Shown: positions 25,021-34,739 of the stretch, piece after piece
How the letters are laid out: each line of letters starts with the position of its first letter
Numbering within the stretch: position 1 is the stretch's first letter
NCBI RefSeq assembly: GCF_039555535.1
Contig: NZ_CP154630.1
Location: 1,191,001-1,255,000, forward strand
Direction of reading: 5' to 3'
Source of the DNA: Stenotrophomonas maltophilia
GTDB taxonomy: Bacteria > Pseudomonadota > Gammaproteobacteria > Xanthomonadales > Xanthomonadaceae
DNA length: 64,000 bases
Notes under the pieces: model-generated
Databases searched by the model: none
Told to the model about the DNA's origin: nothing
What the model saw: the letters and a program-made list of their open reading frames with translations, nothing else
Translations under genes and position numbers: made by a program

Positions 25021-25353
25021 TCAATCGCGGTCGTCGCGGGTCCAGACCGCGTCGTGCTCCCGCTTCACCGGGAACTTGGGCACCGGGGTATAGGCCGGGG
25101 CGCACAGGGCGCGGCCATCGCGCACGTCGAAGCGCGCACCGTGCAGCACGCACTCCACACTGCCTTCGGTGGTGTCGAACTCACCCGAGGACAGCTCGAA
25201 CTCTTCATGCGTGCACTGGTCTTCCAGTGCGTACAGCTCGCCGTCGAGGTTGAACACCACGATCGGGGTGCCGGTCACTTCGTCGAACACGCTCTTCATT
25301 TCACCCGGCAGCAGCTCGTTGCCGGCACAGACAAAGGTCCAGGCCTCGCTCAC
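25021..25353 (-). CDS. Rieske [2Fe-2S] ferredoxin-like protein (NirD-type)
   Basis: The 110-residue soluble protein has both Rieske cluster motifs: CTHEEFELSSGEF (C-x-H) and CVLHGARFDVRDG (C-x2-H), followed by VPKFPVKREHDAVW typical of NirD-like small Rieske proteins. Such ferredoxins occur with suf operons in several proteobacteria. The GTG at 25353 overlaps the stop of the GNAT gene by 3 nt, so they are coupled. Its distance from sufS is explained by the RAYT element lying between. Confidence 0.88.
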   Translation of the reverse strand: MSEAWTFVCAGNELLPGEMKSVFDEVTGTPIVVFNLDGELYALEDQCTHEEFELSSGEFDTTEGSVECVLHGARFDVRDGRALCAPAYTPVPKFPVKREHDAVWTRDDRD

Positions 25354-25889
25354 GCGGCGGCTCCGGCCAGCGGCTTTTCCAGGATCTCGAAGCGCAGGTC
25401 GTCGCGCTTGGGAATGCCGAAGCGTTCGTCGCCATACGGGAACGGCTTCTTGATGCCGGTGCGGCTGTAGCCGCGGCGCTCGTAGAAGGCAATCAGTTCG
25501 TCGCGCACGTCGATGACGGTCATCTGCATCACCGGCACGTTCCATTCGCGCGCGGCGTGCGCTTCGGCGGCATCCATCAGCTGCTTGCCGACGCCACCGC
25601 CCTGCTGGGCCGGGTCGACCGAGAACATGCCGAAGTAGCCCTTGCCGTCGACATCGGCGACGTGGGCGCAGGCCACCAGTTGGCCCTCGCGTTCGGCCAG
25701 CAGGATGGTGGAGCGCGGGCGGTCGAGGTCGCCCTGGATGCCTTCGGCGTCGATGCGGGCGCCATCCAGCAGGTCGGCTTCGGTGGTCCAGCCGACGCGG
25801 CTGGCGTCGCCACGGTAGGCCGAGGTGACCAGGGTGATCAGGGCGGGGATGTCGGCCGACGTCGCGGCGCGGAAGGTCAGGGTGCTCAT
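25350..25889 (-). CDS. GNAT-family N-acetyltransferase
   Basis: The 179-residue protein shows the GNAT fold: the N-terminal FRAATSADIPALITLVTSAY, the beta4-alpha3 acetyl-CoA loop FSVDPAQQGGGVGKQLMDAAEAHA (Q-x2-G-x-G/A) and the C-terminal FYERRGYSRTGIKKPFPYG. The substrate is unknown. The ATG at 25889 is used; a GTG 6 nt upstream is also possible. It is translationally coupled to the Rieske gene and separated from sufS by the RAYT island, whose removal would place it in line with the suf operon. Confidence 0.87.
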   Translation of the reverse strand: MSTLTFRAATSADIPALITLVTSAYRGDASRVGWTTEADLLDGARIDAEGIQGDLDRPRSTILLAEREGQLVACAHVADVDGKGYFGMFSVDPAQQGGGVGKQLMDAAEAHAAREWNVPVMQMTVIDVRDELIAFYERRGYSRTGIKKPFPYGDERFGIPKRDDLRFEILEKPLAGAAA

Positions 25890-25938
25890 GGGCACATTCT
25901 AGGTGGGGTGGGGGCGGGCGCAAATGGGGGCGCGGCGT

Positions 25939-25979
25939 GGGGTCAGATCCCTTTCGCCGGGCGAAAGGGCTCTGACCCC
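25939..25979. repeat. RAYT-type REP, outermost left copy
   Basis: A 41-nt palindrome with arms GGGGTCAGATCCCTTTCGC and GCGAAAGGGCTCTGACCCC. It is the first of three copies around the RAYT gene. Confidence 0.88.
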
Positions 25980-26044
25980 GGCGTCTACCGACCGAGCGGC
26001 AGGTCATGGACCGACTGGTACGGGCACGGAATCAGCAGATGCTC

Positions 26045-26083
26045 GGGGTCAGATCCCTTTGCGCAGCGATGGGTTCTGACCCC
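26045..26083. repeat. RAYT-type REP directly upstream of the RAYT gene
   Basis: A 39-nt copy with arms GGGGTCAGATCCC and GGGTTCTGACCCC, more degenerate in its loop-proximal part. It ends 18 nt before the RAYT start codon. Confidence 0.88.
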
Positions 26084-26101
26084 TATTCCCAGGAGACACC
26101 T

Positions 26102-26752
26102 ATGCCAAGGCCACCACGCATCGATGCGCCCGGTTACCCGCAACATGTCGTTCAACGTGGCAACAATCGCCAGCCCGTGTTCTTCACCGATGGCGACCGC
26201 GTGGCCTACCTGCGCCTGCTGTGTCATCACGCAGGCCAGCAGCACTGCCGGGTCCACGCGTATGTGCTGATGGACAATCACGTTCATCTCCTGGCGACGC
26301 CTGATGTCTCCGGCGGGCTGTCGCGGATGATGCAGGCCGTAAGCCGGACCTACGTGCGGCGGGTGAATGATCGGCAGGGCCGCACGGGAACCCTGTGGGA
26401 GGGGCGTTTCCATTCCACGTTGGTGGATACGGATCGCTATCTGCTGGCTTGCCAGCGCTACATCGAGCTCAACCCTGTCCGTGCGGGGAGGGTGGCGCGT
26501 CCAGGGGACTATCGCTGGTCGAGCTATCGGGCGAATGCGCAGGGCAGGCCGAATGCGCTGCTCGAGCCGCATTCGGCATTCGAGCTGATTGCCCTGGATC
26601 TGGATGAACGGCGCAGGCGCTATGCGGAGTTCATCGAGGAGGGTATTCCTGCCGCGGATGTGGCGGCGATCCGGCGAGCATTGCAGTCGCAGCGACGACT
26701 GGCCGGTTCGCTAGCGGGGTCAGAGCCCTTTCGCGATGCGAAAGGGATCTGA
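26102..26752 (+). CDS. REP-associated tyrosine transposase (RAYT, IS200/Y1_Tnp family)
   Basis: Single-strand DNA transposase-like protein of the HUH class that recognises REP hairpins. The 216-residue product has the HxH metal motif His60-Val-His62 in LMDNHVHLLA and a candidate nucleophile Tyr120 in QRYIELNPVRAG, with the family start PGYPQHVVQRGNNRQPVFF. RAYTs are usually single-copy, domesticated and flanked by the REPs they may have spread. The ATG at 26102 follows AGGAGA. REPs of one family flank it, and the stop codon lies inside the downstream one. It is opposite in strand to the suf genes on either side. Activity is not shown. Confidence 0.93.
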   Translation: MPRPPRIDAPGYPQHVVQRGNNRQPVFFTDGDRVAYLRLLCHHAGQQHCRVHAYVLMDNHVHLLATPDVSGGLSRMMQAVSRTYVRRVNDRQGRTGTLWEGRFHSTLVDTDRYLLACQRYIELNPVRAGRVARPGDYRWSSYRANAQGRPNALLEPHSAFELIALDLDERRRRYAEFIEEGIPAADVAAIRRALQSQRRLAGSLAGSEPFRDAKGI

Positions 26753-26756
26753 CCCC
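26716..26756. repeat. RAYT-type REP overlapping the RAYT stop codon
   Basis: A 41-nt palindrome with arms GGGGTCAGAGCCCTTTCGC and GCGAAAGGGATCTGACCCC. Its ATCTGA part encodes the last Ile codon and the TGA stop (26750-26752), so about the last ten residues of the RAYT come from REP sequence. Confidence 0.9.
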
Positions 26757-26767
26757 GGTGTGCCGGG

Positions 26768-28024
26768 TCACCCCAACAGCTTGCGCACCTTGGTCAGTGC
26801 GGTCATGAAGCGCTCGATCTCGGCGTGGGTGTTGTAGAACGCCAGCGAGGCGCGGCAGGTGGCTGCGACGCCGAAGTACTGCAGCAGCGGGTGCGCGCAG
26901 TGCTGGCCCGAGCGCACGGCCACGCCTTCCAGATCAAGCAGCGTGGCCAGGTCATGGGCATGCGCGCCGTCGATCAGGAACGAGACCACGGCGGCCTTTT
27001 CCGGCGCTTCGCCGATGATGCGCAGGCCATCGACGCGGCGCAGCTCTTCGGTGAAGTGCGCCAGCAGTTCGGCTTCGCGCGCTTCCACGTTGTCCTGGCC
27101 GAGCTGCTGAAGGTAGTCGGCGGCCACGCCCAGGCCAATGAAGCCGGCGATGTTCGGGGTGCCGGCTTCGAACTTGTGCGGGGCATCGTTGAACACGGTG
27201 CCGTCGAAGCTGACTTCCTTGATCATCTCGCCGCCACCGAGGAATGGCGGCATCGCGTCCAGGTGCTCGCGGCGTGCCCACAGCGCACCGGTGCCGGTCG
27301 GGCCACACATCTTGTGGCCGGTGATGGCGTAGAAGTCGCAGCCGATCGCGGCGACGTCGACCTTGCGGTGCGGCACCGCCTGCGAGCCGTCGACCACGGT
27401 GATGATGCCGCGCTTGCGCGCCTCACGGCAGATCTCGCGTACCGGGTTGACCGTGCCCAGCACGTTGGACACATGGGTGACCGCCAGCAGCTTGACCTCG
27501 GGGGTCATCGCCGCACGCAGCGCATCCAGGTCCAGCGCGCCATCGGGGGTGATCTCGGCCACGCGGATGGTGGCGCCGGTACGCTGTGCGACCAGCTGCC
27601 ATGGCACGATGTTGGCGTGGTGCTCCATGCGCGAGACCAGGATCACGTCGCCGGCCTTCAGCCGCGGCAGCGCCCACGAATACGCCACAAGATTGATGGC
27701 GAAGGTGGTGCCGCTGCACAGCACCAGGTCGCTGGCACGCACGTTGAGGAAGCGCGCCAGCTTGTTGCGCGCGCCTTCGTAGGCGTCGGTGGCTTCGCTG
27801 CCCAGTGCATGCACCGCGCGGCTGACGTTGGCGTTGTAGCGGCGGTAGAACTCGTCCACCGCGCCGATCACCTGCACCGGCTTCTGGCCGGTGTTGGCAT
27901 TGTCGAAATAGACCAGCGGCTTGCCGTGCACTTCGCGCATCAGCAGCGGGAAGTCGAGGCGGACGCGGTCCCAGTCGGGCGCGCCGTTGGGGGTTTCGAT
28001 CGGGCGCGGGGTGGACAGGTTCAT
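26768..28024 (-). CDS. sufS: Cysteine desulfurase SufS
   Basis: PLP enzyme that takes sulfur from cysteine as a persulfide for Fe-S assembly by SufBCD. The 418-residue length fits group II desulfurases. The PLP lysine lies in AITGHKMCGPTG, with DGSQAVPH before it and the catalytic Cys in RSGQHCAHPLL. The N-terminus YFDNANTGQKP is typical. It overlaps sufD by 4 nt. No sufE or sufU (persulfide acceptor) is in this window, so that partner must lie elsewhere. A RAYT lies immediately downstream. Confidence 0.96.
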   Translation of the reverse strand: MNLSTPRPIETPNGAPDWDRVRLDFPLLMREVHGKPLVYFDNANTGQKPVQVIGAVDEFYRRYNANVSRAVHALGSEATDAYEGARNKLARFLNVRASDLVLCSGTTFAINLVAYSWALPRLKAGDVILVSRMEHHANIVPWQLVAQRTGATIRVAEITPDGALDLDALRAAMTPEVKLLAVTHVSNVLGTVNPVREICREARKRGIITVVDGSQAVPHRKVDVAAIGCDFYAITGHKMCGPTGTGALWARREHLDAMPPFLGGGEMIKEVSFDGTVFNDAPHKFEAGTPNIAGFIGLGVAADYLQQLGQDNVEAREAELLAHFTEELRRVDGLRIIGEAPEKAAVVSFLIDGAHAHDLATLLDLEGVAVRSGQHCAHPLLQYFGVAATCRASLAFYNTHAEIERFMTALTKVRKLLG

Positions 28025-29283
28025 GCCACACCCGCCTCGGCCAGGGCCTTGTCCAGGCGGCGTGCCAGCTGTTCGCGCAGGGCTTCCGGCAGGATCTTCA
28101 GCGGTTCGTGGCAGAACGCGGCACTGAGCAGTGCCTGCGCCTGTGCCTGCGGCAGGCCGCGCGAGCGCAGGTAGAACAGCGCATTGGCATCGAGCTGGCC
28201 GACGGTCGCGCCGTGCGCGGCCTTCACTTCATCGGCGTCGATCACCAGCGTCGGCTGGGTATCGATCTCGGCGTCGGCCGACAGCAGCAGGTTCTTGTTG
28301 GACAGGTTCGCGTCGGTACCATCGGCGCCTTCGCGGATCTGGATGCCACCATGGAACACCACGCGGCTGCGGTTGGCGGCGACGCCGCGCCACAGCAGTT
28401 CGCAGCTGGTGTCGCGCGCGATGTGATCGATGCCCAGCCGGGTCTCGACGTGGCGGCGGCCATTGCCGAGCAGCACGCCGTTGGCGGTCAGCTGGGCGTT
28501 GTCGCCTTCCAGGCGTACGTTCAGTTCGTGGCGGCTGAGTGCGGCGCCCAGTTCCAGGTCGACGCGGTGGTACTGCGCGTCGCGGGCCAGCACCGCGTCG
28601 GTACGCAGGAAGCTGGTCTGGCGTGCGCTGCCGGTCTGCACGCGGGCGTGCTTGAGCACGGCATCGCGGGCGACATGGGCGTGCAGCACGGTGTTGTCCA
28701 GGTGGGCCGAATCGCCGACGCTGAAGCGGTGCTCGACCACGCCCAGGCTGGCGCCGGCACGCAGTTCGATCAGGTGGCTGTGGTGCCAGGCCAGATCGGT
28801 CTCGCCGGCGACGCTGGCGAATACCAGCTGCAGCGGCGCTTCGACCTGCACGCCTTCGTCCACGCGCAGCACCACGCCTTCATCGGCCAGTGCGGCGTTG
28901 AGGCGGGCGAAGATCTCCTCGCTGCGCTCGTAACGGCGGCCAAGGAAACGCACGGCGTCTTCGCCGGATGCCAGTGCGGCCGACAGCGGCTGCGCCTGCA
29001 CGCCGGCCGGCAGGGCCTGCGCATCGCTCAGCGCGGCATCCAGGCGGCCATTGACGAACACCAGGCGCGGTGCCGGGATGTCCTCCAGCAGTGCGGCATC
29101 CAGTGCCGGCGGGGCCAGCGGTGCAGCTGCGAACGCACGGCGCTCCAGCTGGCGCAGCGAGGTGTACTTCCAGGCTTCGTTGCGTGCGGCCGGCAGGCCG
29201 TCGCGCAGGGCCGCGTCGAGCACTTCGCGGCGCGCATCGCTGCCACAGAAGGCCTGGGCCATGGAGTCGAGCAGGGCGCTCAT
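28021..29283 (-). CDS. sufD: Fe-S cluster assembly protein SufD
   Basis: Scaffold-complex subunit that pairs with SufB and the SufC ATPase, forming SufBC2D for de novo cluster assembly in the cytoplasm. The 420-residue protein has the SufB/D right-handed beta-helix pattern (VRLEGDNAQLTANGVLLG, IDHIARDTSCELLWRGVAAN, VFHGGIQIREGADGTD) and the C-terminal LDANALFYLRSRGLPQAQAQALL. It is weakly conserved at the N-terminus as usual. The start at 29283 overlaps the sufC stop by 1 nt and its own stop overlaps sufS by 4 nt. Confidence 0.95.
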   Translation of the reverse strand: MSALLDSMAQAFCGSDARREVLDAALRDGLPAARNEAWKYTSLRQLERRAFAAAPLAPPALDAALLEDIPAPRLVFVNGRLDAALSDAQALPAGVQAQPLSAALASGEDAVRFLGRRYERSEEIFARLNAALADEGVVLRVDEGVQVEAPLQLVFASVAGETDLAWHHSHLIELRAGASLGVVEHRFSVGDSAHLDNTVLHAHVARDAVLKHARVQTGSARQTSFLRTDAVLARDAQYHRVDLELGAALSRHELNVRLEGDNAQLTANGVLLGNGRRHVETRLGIDHIARDTSCELLWRGVAANRSRVVFHGGIQIREGADGTDANLSNKNLLLSADAEIDTQPTLVIDADEVKAAHGATVGQLDANALFYLRSRGLPQAQAQALLSAAFCHEPLKILPEALREQLARRLDKALAEAGVA

Positions 29284-30047
29284 CAGACCGCCGCCTCGCG
29301 CACCACGCGATCCTTCAGGAAATCGTAGCCGTGCGCTTCCAGTTCCAGGGCCAGTTCCGGACCGCCGGTCTTGACGATGCGGCCATCGGCCAGCACGTGC
29401 ACCACGTCCGGCTTGATGTAGTCGAGCAGGCGCTGGTAGTGGGTGATGACCAGGAACGAACGGTCGGCCGCACGCAGTGCGTTGACGCCGTCGGCCACGC
29501 TCTTCAGCGCGTCGATGTCCAGGCCCGAATCGGTTTCGTCGAGGATCGCCAGCTTCGGCTCCAGCACGGCCAGCTGGAAGATCTCGTTGCGCTTCTTCTC
29601 GCCACCGGAGAAGCCTTCGTTGACGCCACGGTGCAGCAGTTCGTCCTTCAGGTGCAGCACGGCCAGCTTCTGCCGCACCAGCTTCAGGAACTGCATGGAA
29701 TCGAGTTCTTCTTCACCACGCGCCTTGCGCTGTGCATTCAGTGCGGCGCGCAGGAAGTAGGTGTTGTTCACGCCCGGGATTTCCACCGGGTACTGGAAGG
29801 CCAGGAACAGGCCGGCGGCGGCGCGGGCTTCCGGGTCCTGGTCCAACAGGTCGGCGCCCTCGAACTGGACGCTGCCTTCGGTCACTTCATAGCCGTCACG
29901 GCCGGCCAGGACATTGCCCAGGGTGGACTTGCCGGCGCCGTTGGGGCCCATGATGGCGTGCACCTGGCCGGGCTTCACGTCCAGCGACAGGCCCTTGAGG
30001 ATTTCCTTGTCGCCGATGCGGGCGTGGAGGTTTTCGATCTTCAGCAT
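29283..30047 (-). CDS. sufC: Fe-S assembly ATPase SufC
   Basis: ABC-type ATPase of the SufBCD complex. The 254-residue product has the Walker A GPNGAGKST, the SufC-type signature FSGGEKKRNE in place of LSGGQ, Walker B LAILDETDSGLD and the switch His in VITHYQRLL. The ATG at 30047 starts the usual MLKIENLHA; the frame extends a few codons upstream but that part falls in the repeat-containing spacer. Sixty-four bases, including a REP-like palindrome, separate it from sufB. Confidence 0.96.
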   Translation of the reverse strand: MLKIENLHARIGDKEILKGLSLDVKPGQVHAIMGPNGAGKSTLGNVLAGRDGYEVTEGSVQFEGADLLDQDPEARAAAGLFLAFQYPVEIPGVNNTYFLRAALNAQRKARGEEELDSMQFLKLVRQKLAVLHLKDELLHRGVNEGFSGGEKKRNEIFQLAVLEPKLAILDETDSGLDIDALKSVADGVNALRAADRSFLVITHYQRLLDYIKPDVVHVLADGRIVKTGGPELALELEAHGYDFLKDRVVREAAV

Positions 30048-30059
30048 GGTATGAATCCA

Positions 30060-30082
30060 GTAGAGCCACGCCACGCGTGGCT
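30060..30082. repeat. SMAG-like palindrome between sufB and sufC
   Basis: GTAGAGCCACGCCACGCGTG with its partner arm; it sits within the operon and could alter the ratio of upstream to downstream message. Confidence 0.75.
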
Positions 30083-30111
30083 GAAATATTCAGACGAAGG
30101 TGGTTGGCGTG

Positions 30112-31587
<1,476 letters not shown>

Positions 31588-31604
31588 GGGGGGCTGCCTA
31601 CGGA

Positions 31605-32060
31605 TCAGGAGACGACGTCGACAGCGATGGTGCGGCGCTGTTCGTCATCGGCAAGGGGGAGAGGGGGCAGGATCTGCGCCAGGGTGACATCGCGCAGGGC
31701 CTCGGAGACCACGTCGTTGATCAGCCGCCAGCTGCTGCGCGCGCCGCACTTGGGCGCCATGCCGCACTGGTGGTGGTCGTGGCTGCATTCGGTCAGGGCC
31801 AGCGGCCCTTCCATCGCTTCGACCACTTCGAACAGCGAGATCTCGATGGCCGGGCGGGTCAGGCGGTAGCCGCCTCGGACACCGCGCAGGCCTTCGACCA
31901 GGCCGGCCTGGGCCAGTGGCTTGAGCACCTTGCTGACGGTGGGCGGCTCCAGGCCGGTGAATTCGGCCAGCTCGGTGGCACTGAGCACCTCGCCCGGACG
32001 GGCGGCAAGCACGGTCAGTACCACGGTGGCGTAATCGGTGAGCTTGGTGACACGCAACAT
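31605..32060 (-). CDS. Rrf2-family SUF operon regulator
   Basis: The 151-residue DNA-binding protein has a winged helix ([54 protein letters not shown]) and three clustered cysteines ([19 protein letters not shown]) like the cluster ligands of IscR/SufR-type sensors. It probably senses Fe-S status and represses the suf operon. The ATG at 32060 begins [11 protein letters not shown], a family-standard start. It is the first gene of the operon, behind a good sigma70-type promoter at 32093-32121. Confidence 0.92.
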   Translation of the reverse strand: MLRVTKLTDYATVVLTVLAARPGEVLSATELAEFTGLEPPTVSKVLKPLAQAGLVEGLRGVRGGYRLTRPAIEISLFEVVEAMEGPLALTECSHDHHQCGMAPKCGARSSWRLINDVVSEALRDVTLAQILPPLPLADDEQRRTIAVDVVS

Positions 32061-32092
32061 GGGAATGCGAGCGGTTCTTAAAGCGGACTGAA

Positions 32093-32121
32093 ATTGTACG
32101 CTTTTATTCGCCGGCATCCAA
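32093..32121 (-). promoter_or_regulatory. Candidate sigma70 promoter of the suf operon
   Basis: On the minus strand TTGGAT is followed after exactly 17 nt by TACAAT. The -10 end is 33 nt upstream of the regulator's ATG at 32060, so autoregulation through this leader is plausible. Confidence 0.6.
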
Positions 32122-32268
32122 CCCGGACATTCAGCCGGCGCTGGGACGGACCGGGACGACACACCGGGGCCATTGCCGGGGCGCCATGCTGCGCCAACGG
32201 GGTGATTTTCGCAATCACCCGGAATGGGCGAGAATCAACGTTCCTTTCGCTGCAGACCTCCCTTGCCG

Positions 32269-32736
32269 ATGCCCAAGAAGATCCAAGCCCGCAAGTCCGC
32301 CATCCATGGCAACGGCGTGTTCGCCGTGGCCCCGATCAAGCAGGGCGAGCGCGTGATCCAGTACAAGGGCCTGTTGCGCAGCCACGGCGACGTTGATGCC
32401 GATGACAGCGGCGACGTCGAAAGTGGCCATACCTTCCTGTTCACCCTCAACGACGACTGGGTGATCGATGCCAACTACAAGGGCAATGACGCGCGCTGGA
32501 TCAACCACAGCTGCGACCCGAACTGCGAGGCAGTGATCGAGGAAGACGAGGACGGTGACAGCCGAGGTGACAAGGTGTTCATCGAGGCGCTGCGTGACAT
32601 CAAGGCCGGTGAGGAACTGACCTACAACTACGGCATCACCCTGGCCGAGCGCCACACCGCCAAGCTGAAGAAGATCTGGGAGTGCCGCTGCGGCTCACCC
32701 AAGTGCACTGGCACCATGCTGCAGCCCAAGCGCTGA
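32269..32736 (+). CDS. SET-domain protein (putative lysine methyltransferase)
   Basis: The 155-residue soluble protein is essentially a single SET domain: an N-terminal HGNGVFAVAPIKQGERVIQYKG, the cofactor/catalytic block RWINHSCDPNCEAV (N-H-S-C), the GEELTYNYG motif with catalytic Tyr, and a post-SET-like Cys cluster CRCGSPKCTG that should bind zinc with Cys from NHSC. SET proteins use S-adenosylmethionine to methylate protein lysine. The target is unknown; a Lys-rich HU protein is encoded 2.6 kb away. It starts 208 nt from the suf regulator, divergently. Confidence 0.9.
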   Translation: MPKKIQARKSAIHGNGVFAVAPIKQGERVIQYKGLLRSHGDVDADDSGDVESGHTFLFTLNDDWVIDANYKGNDARWINHSCDPNCEAVIEEDEDGDSRGDKVFIEALRDIKAGEELTYNYGITLAERHTAKLKKIWECRCGSPKCTGTMLQPKR

Positions 32737-32745
32737 CCGGTACCG

Positions 32746-32807
32746 GGTAGTGCCGGCCGCTGGCCGGCAAGGCGCAATCCGGGTGCCGGCCAGCGGCCGG
32801 CGCCACC
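32746..32807. repeat. Pair of GTAG palindromes in opposite orientation
   Basis: GGTAGTGCCGGCCGCTGGCC (from 32746) and a second copy with reversed polarity ending 32807; a SMAG-like dimer downstream of the SET gene. Confidence 0.8.
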
Positions 32808-32898
32808 CGGAGGCTCTCCACCTGCCGTGCACGGCAGGGTCACCGCCGTGCAAGGGCCGTTCTTCCATTCTGTCGGCACCCCCAACCGGAGTGCACCC

Positions 32899-33441
32899 AT
32901 GGCAGAACGATTGAAGGGCAAGCAGATTGCCATCCTTGCCACCCACGGCTTTGAACAGTCCGAACTGACCGAACCCAAGCGTCTGCTGGAAGCCGAAGGC
33001 GCGCGCGTCAGCGTCGTGTCGCCTGCAAAGGAGGCGACGATCAAGGGCTGGAAAGAGAAGAACTGGGGCGACGCCGTCGCGGTGGATATTCCGCTGGATG
33101 AGGCCGATCCGGCCAGCTTCGATGCGCTGGTGCTGCCGGGAGGGGTCATCAATCCGGACACGCTGCGTACCGACGAGGCTGTACTCGGCTTCGTCCGCGC
33201 AGTAGACGAGGCCGGCAAGCCTGTGGCGGCGATCTGCCATGGCCCGTGGCTGCTGATCAACAGTGGCCTCGCCGATGGCCGCGAGCTGACGTCCTGGCCT
33301 TCCCTGCAGCAGGATCTGACCAATGCGGGGGCGAACTGGCGCGGTGCCGAGGTCGTGGTCGACGGCAACGTGATCACCAGCCGCAAGCCGGATGACATCC
33401 CGGCCTTCAGTGAGGCGGTGGTCAAGGCACTTGCCGCCTGA
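32899..33441 (+). CDS. DJ-1/PfpI-family protein
   Basis: The 180-residue protein has the class-I glutamine-amidotransferase-like fold of PfpI: IAILATHGFEQSELTEPKRLLE, the conserved ALVLPGGVINPDTLR loop, and the nucleophile elbow VAAICHGPWLL with Cys followed by His. Proteins of this group act as proteases, deglycases or chaperones, and the precise reaction is not clear. The ATG at 32899 follows an ACCGGAGTG stretch. It sits between SMAG repeats and is not tightly linked to neighbours. Confidence 0.9.
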   Translation: MAERLKGKQIAILATHGFEQSELTEPKRLLEAEGARVSVVSPAKEATIKGWKEKNWGDAVAVDIPLDEADPASFDALVLPGGVINPDTLRTDEAVLGFVRAVDEAGKPVAAICHGPWLLINSGLADGRELTSWPSLQQDLTNAGANWRGAEVVVDGNVITSRKPDDIPAFSEAVVKALAA

Positions 33442-33450
33442 TGCGCTAGC

Positions 33451-33479
33451 GGTAGTGCCGGCCGCTGGCCGGCACCACC
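33451..33479. repeat. SMAG-like GTAG palindrome
   Basis: GGTAGTGCCGGCCGCTGGCC followed by its complementary arm, immediately between the convergent PfpI and DUF1439 genes. Confidence 0.8.
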
Positions 33480-34076
33480 TTACTTGCCCAGCACGCCTGC
33501 CGGCACCAGGTTGCCCAGGTTCTGGTTGAAGGTGACCACCAGCTTGCCGTTCTTCACCTGTGCCGACTGCACCTGCAGCGCGCCAAGCACGCCGGCCACG
33601 GCCGGATCCAGCTTGTAGATCGGCTCCCGCTGGGCGTAGTCGCTCAGCCAGGCGTTGAGCAGGCCGCGGGTACGGGAGTCGAGACGACCACCCTGGTTGG
33701 CCGGGGTGAAGTCATCCACGCTGGGCTGCTGCAGGTGGAAGCCCTGGGTCTGTGCGTCGTAGCGCAGGCCGCTGCTGAGCTTCACCGTACCCAGCTTGGC
33801 CGGATTGCCACCGGCAGTGGCCAGTGCAACGTCCATGCCGAGGTTCAAACGCTCGCCGGCCGGGAGGCTCAGCTGAGGGTGGCTCATGGTCAGGGCGATC
33901 AGTCCGCCCAGGGCGTCCTGGGTGCGCGGGAAGCTGCCATCGAGGTATTGCTGCACATCGCTGGCGCCCACCGACAGTTCGCGGCCGGAAATGGAAGGGG
34001 CGGCCTGGGCACCGATCGCGGCTGCGATCAGTACGGTGGAGGCGGCGAGGCGGGTCATCAGGGAACGCAGGCGCAT
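33480..34076 (-). CDS. Exported DUF1439-family protein
   Basis: The 198-residue product has a signal peptide (MRLRSLMTRLAASTVLIAAAIGAQAA, cleaved before PSISGRE). The body ISGRELSVGASDVQQYLDGSFPRTQDALGGLIALTMSHPQLSL resembles DUF1439/YceB-like lipid-binding folds with long beta-strands. It lacks a lipobox Cys. The ATG at 34076 starts the signal peptide; the longer open frame upstream crosses the neighbouring gene and is rejected. The function is unknown. Confidence 0.78.
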   Translation of the reverse strand: MRLRSLMTRLAASTVLIAAAIGAQAAPSISGRELSVGASDVQQYLDGSFPRTQDALGGLIALTMSHPQLSLPAGERLNLGMDVALATAGGNPAKLGTVKLSSGLRYDAQTQGFHLQQPSVDDFTPANQGGRLDSRTRGLLNAWLSDYAQREPIYKLDPAVAGVLGALQVQSAQVKNGKLVVTFNQNLGNLVPAGVLGK

Positions 34077-34158
34077 GGCGGTGGCCGCTGGACAGGGAAT
34101 GGATGGAGGAAAGAGTAGCCGGGTCGGCTGAATCGTGCGTGCATGCCGCTGCAACGGT

Positions 34159-34689
34159 TCAGTCCAGCGTTGGCCGCAGTTGCGCCGACTGGATCTGCCA
34201 GGCGCGACCGTCCGGGCTGGGCTGCACGCGATACCAGCCGCGGAAGCGGAAGGTGCCTTGTGCGGTGGTCGCGCGGAGCCGCACCGGCACCTCCAGCAAC
34301 CGGGATGGCTGCCGGCCATCGCGTGCCAGCGGGGTGCCACTGTCCAGGCGCAGCGTGCGCAGGTCCTGCAGTTGGCGTATGGCAGCGTCATCTGCGCGGT
34401 GCGGATCGACCGGTGGAATCGCCCATGCCGCGTCGCTGGCGCTGCGGTTGCGGTTGAGCAGCGCGATCACGTAGCGGTTGAGCATCACCGATGGTGGTTC
34501 GGCGTCGGCAGCGACCGCGGCGAACAGCGGATCGATCGTTGCTCGCTGCAGCGGTGCTGCGTCGGTGTCTGCAACGGCCTGTGCATCGGCGCTCGCTGGC
34601 GCCGGCACTGGCGCAACCTCCGGTTGTGCAGTGGGTCTGGAACAGCCCAGCAGCACCAGTGGCGCGATCAGGAAAAGCGTCCTGCGCAT
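34159..34689 (-). CDS. Hypothetical lipoprotein
   Basis: The 176-residue product begins with a classic lipoprotein signal (MRRTLFLIAPLVLLGC, lipobox LLGC with Cys16). A Pro/Ala-rich linker follows, then a region with PPSVMLNRYVIALLNRNR and a beta-rich C-terminal half (FRFRGWYRVQPSPDGRAWQI). No known domain is recognised. It should be anchored in the periplasm or outer membrane. It is one of three small minus-strand genes before the HU gene. Confidence 0.75.
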   Translation of the reverse strand: MRRTLFLIAPLVLLGCSRPTAQPEVAPVPAPASADAQAVADTDAAPLQRATIDPLFAAVAADAEPPSVMLNRYVIALLNRNRSASDAAWAIPPVDPHRADDAAIRQLQDLRTLRLDSGTPLARDGRQPSRLLEVPVRLRATTAQGTFRFRGWYRVQPSPDGRAWQIQSAQLRPTLD

Positions 34690-34739
34690 GCCTCCTCCCC
34701 GAGGCGATGTGGGTTGACAGTGTATCGGCTGCGCGGGAA

